DNA of 26,505 bases from NCBI GenBank assembly GCA_017984035.1, contig JAGOAF010000016.1, positions 1 through 26,505 on the forward strand, written 5' to 3'. Position numbers and translations under genes: made by a program. Below the pieces are notes generated by a model, which was not told the origin of the DNA, ran no database searches, and worked only from the letters and a program-made list of their open reading frames with translations. The number at the start of each line of letters is the position of its first letter. The first letter of the stretch is position 1. Source of the stretch: Flavobacterium sp. (GTDB lineage Bacteria > Bacteroidota > Bacteroidia > Flavobacteriales > Flavobacteriaceae). Below are positions 22,638-26,505 of this stretch, piece after piece.

Positions 22638-23345
22638 TTAAAATAGAGTAAGTTGTGCTAAATAATCAAAATGATCACCTTCCAAAACGATTTGGCATTG
22701 CAAACCATTCGCTATAGCGGCATTTTGTAGTGTGTTGTAATCCATGTAGAGCCATGGAAAATCAACTTCTTTTTCCTTTTTGTATTGGAGGCTAAATGTT
22801 AATTCTCCATAATATTTGTCACTCGGAATCCATTTTCCCCCATCTTCGTCTTCATCAAACATATATATAATATCGGACGAATCAATTAAAATTTGTCCCT
22901 TTGGATGGAGTAAACTTTTTAGTTTTTGAAGATAAACAGTTGTTCTCTCTAGAGTTTCAAAAATTCCGGTGCCGTTCATCAACAAAAGGATGGTGTCGTA
23001 TTTCCCATCTTCTAAGTCTAATACATCGACTGCTGATATCTTTTTCAATCCGCGTAGCCTACAAGCCTGAATCGCATTTTTAGAAATATCAATGGAGAGA
23101 ACATCTAAATTTCGTTCGTTTTGCAAATACAATCCGTGGCTTCCTGCTCCGCATCCTACCTCTAAGGTTCTGCCTTTGGCTAATTGTAAGGCTTTTTGTT
23201 CTAGATTTGGCATTTCGTCAAAGCTTCGAAATAAATACGCTACTTCCATCTCGTCTTCTTCCGAAATAGAAGTGGAGGTGATGATGTTTTCAGGTGAAGA
23301 ATTAGTTTGATAATCGAGTATGGCTTTTCCGAAAAGGTCTTTCAT
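22638..23345 (-). CDS. Class I SAM-dependent methyltransferase
   Basis: The 235-residue protein has a Rossmann-type methyltransferase core. Motif I is LEVGCGAGSHGLYL at about residues 64-77, the acidic end of strand 2 is in LDVLSIDIS, and DTILLLMNGTGIFETL follows as motif IV-like sequence. The C-terminal half (KWIPSDKYYGELTFSLQYKK) would form the substrate lid. The methyl acceptor cannot be read from sequence. It is the first gene of a two-gene unit with the YfiT-like protein. Confidence 0.85.
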   Translation of the reverse strand: MKDLFGKAILDYQTNSSPENIITSTSISEEDEMEVAYLFRSFDEMPNLEQKALQLAKGRTLEVGCGAGSHGLYLQNERNLDVLSIDISKNAIQACRLRGLKKISAVDVLDLEDGKYDTILLLMNGTGIFETLERTTVYLQKLKSLLHPKGQILIDSSDIIYMFDEDEDGGKWIPSDKYYGELTFSLQYKKEKEVDFPWLYMDYNTLQNAAIANGLQCQIVLEGDHFDYLAQLTLF

Positions 23346-23389
23346 TTAAGTTTAGTTGTTTATGCGGTTATTTGTTTATTTGATTTAAG

Positions 23390-23397
23390 TAATTTTG
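23390..23397 (+). promoter_or_regulatory. -7 box of the YkgJ-type gene
   Basis: TAATTTTG is a perfect TAnnTTTG box. A TTG at 23372-23374 is 15 bases upstream, slightly shorter than usual. The start codon follows 25 bases after the box. Confidence 0.5.
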
Positions 23398-23422
23398 TCA
23401 TTTACTATTTTAAATCATCACA

Positions 23423-23920
23423 TTGACGAATCCACAAATAAACCTATTAGCAAAGTTAGCCAAAGATAAGCATATCGAAACTAAAAAGTATTTTGATAAG
23501 TTGAAAAAGAAGGCGCCCAAGAATTTAGATTATGCGATGCAAGAATTGCATGATGCCGAATTCAAAAAAACGGATTGTTTGAACTGCGCTAATTGTTGTA
23601 AAACTACTGGGCCTTTGTTTACTTCGGCTGATATTGAGCGAATTGCCAAGCACTTAAGGCAAAAACCACAACAGTTTATTGAGCAATACCTTCGTATTGA
23701 CGAGGACAAAGATTATGTATTGCAATCAGTACCTTGTACGTTTTTAGATCAGGATAATACTTGTTTTATTTACGAAGTGAGACCAAAAGCCTGTCGCGAA
23801 TTTCCGCATACCGACCGTAAAAAATTTCAGCAAATTTCAGATTTGACTTTAAAAAATATTCCCATTTGTCCTGCTGTCTACAATATTGTAGAAGAAATGA
23901 AAAAGAAACTACCGCTTTAG
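23423..23920 (+). CDS. YkgJ-family cysteine-cluster protein
   Basis: The 165-residue protein carries the CxxCxxCC motif of the YkgJ family (Cys52, Cys55, Cys58, Cys59). Further cysteines follow in VPCTFLDQDNTCFIYEVRPKACREFPH. This set is thought to bind a zinc or iron-sulphur cluster; the function of most members is unknown. The start is a TTG at 23423, since an in-frame stop lies at 23411 and no ATG is available nearby. The stop overlaps that of the convergent lipoprotein gene by four bases. Confidence 0.82.
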   Translation: MTNPQINLLAKLAKDKHIETKKYFDKLKKKAPKNLDYAMQELHDAEFKKTDCLNCANCCKTTGPLFTSADIERIAKHLRQKPQQFIEQYLRIDEDKDYVLQSVPCTFLDQDNTCFIYEVRPKACREFPHTDRKKFQQISDLTLKNIPICPAVYNIVEEMKKKLPL

Positions 23921-25152
23921 TAAAGCAAATATTTTTTTCTAATTTCTTTAAATTGGTCTAGGCCGGGTTTCCAACTTTTTTTAATTTTTCGTTCAGAAAT
24001 ACCTTCTTCAATTTGGAGTTGCAAGGTTTGCGTCCCTGCTAATTTGGTAAAAAAGGGATTAAAGAAGCTAATTTTATCCGCTGTAGTATTGTATGCTCTG
24101 ATGAGCCATTTCAATTCAATCTGCGATACCGGTGCTATTGATGTTAAATCTTCCCCAAAACAAGAGATGCCTTTATGCATGGGTTCTTTGGCACCAAAAT
24201 TAGGTTCAGGAATAAAACTAAAACCAGCATGAGGTAAAAAGGGCGAACCATAAATTTGAAATTGTTTGTCGGTGCCTCTTCCCACGCTAACATTGGTGCC
24301 TTCAAAAAAACACAAACTCGCATACAAATTAATAGCTTGGTCATTAGGAAGATTGGGTGAAGGTCTTTCGGTTATATGATACGAAGCATTTCGATCATAA
24401 TCAACACATGGAATTACTTGCAAATTACATTGTACTTCATCTTTTAGCCATTTTTCTCCATTAATCATTTGGGCATATTCGCCAATGGTCATTCCATAAA
24501 GTACCGGCACGGGATGCATTCCTACGAAACTGCTAAATTCTTTCTCTAAAATGGGTCCGTCTATGATATAGCCATTGGGATTCGGGCGGTCTAAAACAAG
24601 TAGCGGAATGTTATTTTCGGCACAGGCTTCCATGATATAGTGAAGACTAGAAATATAGGTGTAAAAACGCGCACCCACATCTTGAATATCGAAAACCAAA
24701 ATGTCAATACCTTCTAATTGTTCTGGTTTTGGTTTTTTATTAGCACCATACAAAGAGATAATTGGTAAACCGGTTTTAGTGTCTTTTCCGTCAATGATCA
24801 GTTCGCCAGCATCGGCTGTCCCACGAAATCCATGTTCCGGGGCAAATATTTTTTGAACTTGGATCGTATTGGAAACTAAAAAGTCAACCAAATGCGTGTT
24901 GTTGGATAAAACCCCAGTTTGGTTGCTTACGACTCCTACTTTTTTATCCTTTAAAAGAGGAAGATAGTTTTCCGAGTTATCGGCAGCTGTTTTAAAATTG
25001 ATCGATTGATTCGGTCGAATGGAGTTTTGATTTTCAGAAAGTGTTGACTTTTGGTTCCGGTTTTTGGCTGGAATAGTTTTATTTATAGAACAGGAAGCGA
25101 TCAAAAAAAGTAAGCCTAAAAAAAGAATTGATTTTTTAAAAGTGTTGAACAT
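23917..25152 (-). CDS. NamZ-like (DUF1343) exo-beta-N-acetylmuramidase lipoprotein
   Basis: This 411-residue protein has a lipoprotein signal peptide with IASC and Cys21 as the acylated residue, so it sits in the cell envelope. It matches the former DUF1343 family, which includes exo-beta-N-acetylmuramidases (NamZ) that release MurNAc from peptidoglycan fragments. Visible landmarks are APEHGFRGTADAGE, DIQDVGARFYTY and LDRPNPNG. The first in-frame codon is a TTG at 25158, but the ATG at 25152 gives the normal signal sequence. It ends in a four-base overlap with the convergent YkgJ-type gene. Members of the family are common in peptidoglycan-recycling Bacteroidota; the precise substrate here is inferred. 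Confidence 0.9.
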   Translation of the reverse strand: MFNTFKKSILFLGLLFLIASCSINKTIPAKNRNQKSTLSENQNSIRPNQSINFKTAADNSENYLPLLKDKKVGVVSNQTGVLSNNTHLVDFLVSNTIQVQKIFAPEHGFRGTADAGELIIDGKDTKTGLPIISLYGANKKPKPEQLEGIDILVFDIQDVGARFYTYISSLHYIMEACAENNIPLLVLDRPNPNGYIIDGPILEKEFSSFVGMHPVPVLYGMTIGEYAQMINGEKWLKDEVQCNLQVIPCVDYDRNASYHITERPSPNLPNDQAINLYASLCFFEGTNVSVGRGTDKQFQIYGSPFLPHAGFSFIPEPNFGAKEPMHKGISCFGEDLTSIAPVSQIELKWLIRAYNTTADKISFFNPFFTKLAGTQTLQLQIEEGISERKIKKSWKPGLDQFKEIRKKYLLY

Positions 25153-25202
25153 TGTCAAATAAATAAAGTTAAAGTCAATTAGTGTAATTCGTGTTTTAGC
25201 TG

Positions 25203-25210
25203 TATTTTTG
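25203..25210 (+). promoter_or_regulatory. -7 box of the LolC/E-like gene
   Basis: TATTTTTG is a perfect TAnnTTTG box, 23 bases before the TTG start at 25234. It lies between the divergent NamZ-like gene and this gene. No clear -33 TTG is present. Confidence 0.5.
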
Positions 25211-25233
25211 GCTCAAGTAAATACCGAATCCAC

Positions 25234-26469
25234 TTGAATTTAGAATATTTCATCGCCAAAAGATTGATTACTGCTAAAGATTATAAAAGTAGTATATCTG
25301 CTCCAATAATAAAAATTGCAATTGCTGCAATTGCTATTGGAATGGTAATGATGATTGTTTCGGTAGCAACTGGAATTGGTTTGCAACAAAAAATTAGAGA
25401 GAAGGTATCTGCTTTCAATGGACATATTATTATTTCCAATTATGACAATAACCAATCAGAGGCAACACTAACTCCTATCGCAAAAAATCAAGAGTTTTAC
25501 CCCAAGTTCAATTCGGTTGCTGGAGTGAGTCATATTCAAGCCATTGCTACTAAAGCTGGAATTATTAGAACTGAAAAAGCTTTTGAGGGAATTGTCTTTA
25601 AAGGTGTTGGAACAGACTATCAATGGAGTAATATCAAAGAATATTTAGTTGCCGGTCGTTTGCCTGATTTGTCAAGTCAAATCAATTCAGAGGTAGTGAT
25701 CTCCCAATTTTTAGCCGACAGGTTACAACTAAAGGTAGGTGATGCATTCAATACTTTTTTCATCAAAGAAAACCAAAGTCAATTGCCTAATATTCGACGA
25801 TTTACAATTACAGGAATTTTTAATTCAGGCTTCCAAGAATTTGACGCTTCTTATATACTTGGTGACATTCGCCATATCCAACGCATAAATAAATGGTCGC
25901 CCAATCAAATCGGAGCCTTTGAGGTTTTTGTAAACGATTTCGATCAGATTCAATCTGTTGGAGAAGAAGTTTATCAGCAAACTCCTTCCAATCTGGATTC
26001 CAAAACCATAATCGAAAAATACAGTTACATCTTTGATTGGCTGCAATTATTCGATTTTAATATTGTCGTTATTCTTGGTGTGATGATATTGGTGGCTACC
26101 ATTAATATGGTGGTGGCTTTGTTAGTGTTAATTTTAGAACGTACCCAAATGATCGGGATTCTTAAAGCACTTGGGGCTAACAATTGGTCTGTACGAAAAA
26201 TGTTTCTGTATAATGCTTTTTATTTAATCCTTCGCGGACTCCTTTGGGGCAATAGCATTGGGATAGGAGTGTTACTCCTCCAAAAATACTTCGGTATCAT
26301 CCAGCTCAATCCCGAAAATTACTATGTCAACCAAGCTCCAGTCTATTTTGATTTGGAGTATATCGCTGTATTAAACGTATTAACCGTAGTAGTTTGTTCT
26401 TTAGTTTTGTTGATTCCTTCTTATATCATAACTAAAATTTCCCCCATCAAAGCGATCCGCTACGAATAA
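25234..26469 (+). CDS. LolC/LolE-like ABC transporter permease (FtsX family)
   Basis: The 411-residue protein is an FtsX-type permease of the LolC/E kind, which with LolD releases lipoproteins from the inner membrane for transport to the outer membrane. It has an N-terminal transmembrane span (about 25-47), a large periplasmic MacB-like domain, and three C-terminal spans with the MIGILKALGANNWSVRKMF motif that contacts the ATPase. The start is a TTG, which gives the usual family N-terminus MNLEYFIAKRL; no ATG is nearby. The ATPase gene is not in the window. MacB-type exporters are similar but this domain order favours lipoprotein release. Confidence 0.88.
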   Translation: MNLEYFIAKRLITAKDYKSSISAPIIKIAIAAIAIGMVMMIVSVATGIGLQQKIREKVSAFNGHIIISNYDNNQSEATLTPIAKNQEFYPKFNSVAGVSHIQAIATKAGIIRTEKAFEGIVFKGVGTDYQWSNIKEYLVAGRLPDLSSQINSEVVISQFLADRLQLKVGDAFNTFFIKENQSQLPNIRRFTITGIFNSGFQEFDASYILGDIRHIQRINKWSPNQIGAFEVFVNDFDQIQSVGEEVYQQTPSNLDSKTIIEKYSYIFDWLQLFDFNIVVILGVMILVATINMVVALLVLILERTQMIGILKALGANNWSVRKMFLYNAFYLILRGLLWGNSIGIGVLLLQKYFGIIQLNPENYYVNQAPVYFDLEYIAVLNVLTVVVCSLVLLIPSYIITKISPIKAIRYE

Positions 26470-26474
26470 TTACT

Positions 26475-26505
26475 TGTGCGTTACCTGTTTGCTTCGTGAC
26501 CTCGC
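26475..26505. repeat. Start of a probable dispersed intergenic repeat, cut by the window end
   Basis: The last 30 or so bases are much richer in G+C than the surrounding spacers. On the minus strand they read GCGAGGTCACGAAGCA followed by AACAGGTAACGCAC. This resembles the widespread intergenic repeat of the CATTGCGAGG-n-ACGAAGCAATC type that I recall from many genomes. Only the beginning is present, so its extent and partner arm are unseen. Confidence 0.4.

Overview
The window looks like a chromosomal segment of a Flavobacterium-type member of the Bacteroidota. It is AT-rich and the genes have no Shine-Dalgarno sequences. Perfect TAnnTTTG boxes, the -7 element of Bacteroidota promoters, stand before most transcription units. 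The gene content also fits: an ExbB-ExbD-ExbD-TonB-PstS-TPR operon, a DAHP synthase with a C-terminal chorismate mutase, a NamZ-type lipoprotein and a LolC/E-like permease. No phage, transposase, CRISPR array, rRNA or tRNA was seen.

Bases 1-4227 hold a Phe/Tyr biosynthesis operon: pheA, an aminotransferase, a possible 29-codon ORF, tyrA and a DAHP synthase/chorismate mutase fusion, closed by a strong terminator. Its leader is the most interesting element here. The first 33 bases read in frame as the end of a leader peptide, S-N-T-Y-Y-F-F-F-K-K-stop. A sequence just after that stop can pair with the 5' arm of an intrinsic terminator that ends six bases before the pheA start. This is the layout of a ribosome-stalling attenuator that senses the operon's own two end products.

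Bases 4263-8629 hold rsgA-dtd-mazG-like (joined by TAATG stop/start overlaps), then aroA (EPSP synthase) and queA, with a terminator after queA. A 104-base GC-rich structured repeat (8631-8734) follows.

Bases 8812-15034 hold two kynurenine-pathway genes, kynU and kmo, separated by a flavin reductase on the minus strand and a penicillin-acylase-family hydrolase. A small cupin lies on the minus strand beyond kmo. A 527-base non-coding stretch (15035-15561) carries two perfect inverted repeats and the exbB promoter region.

Bases 15562-21353 hold the Ton energy-transduction operon: exbB, exbD, exbD, tonB, a 76-residue membrane protein, a PstS-like lipoprotein and a TPR protein. A strong hairpin lies between exbB and the first exbD, and a terminator ends the operon.

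Bases 21400-26505 hold queE, then on the minus strand a methyltransferase followed by a YfiT/DinB protein, a YkgJ-type cysteine-cluster protein, a NamZ-like lipoprotein (minus) and a LolC/E-like permease. The last 30 bases look like the start of a dispersed intergenic repeat. Gene functions come from recognised motifs and family knowledge. Regulatory elements come from reading base pairing by eye, without folding software or database searches.
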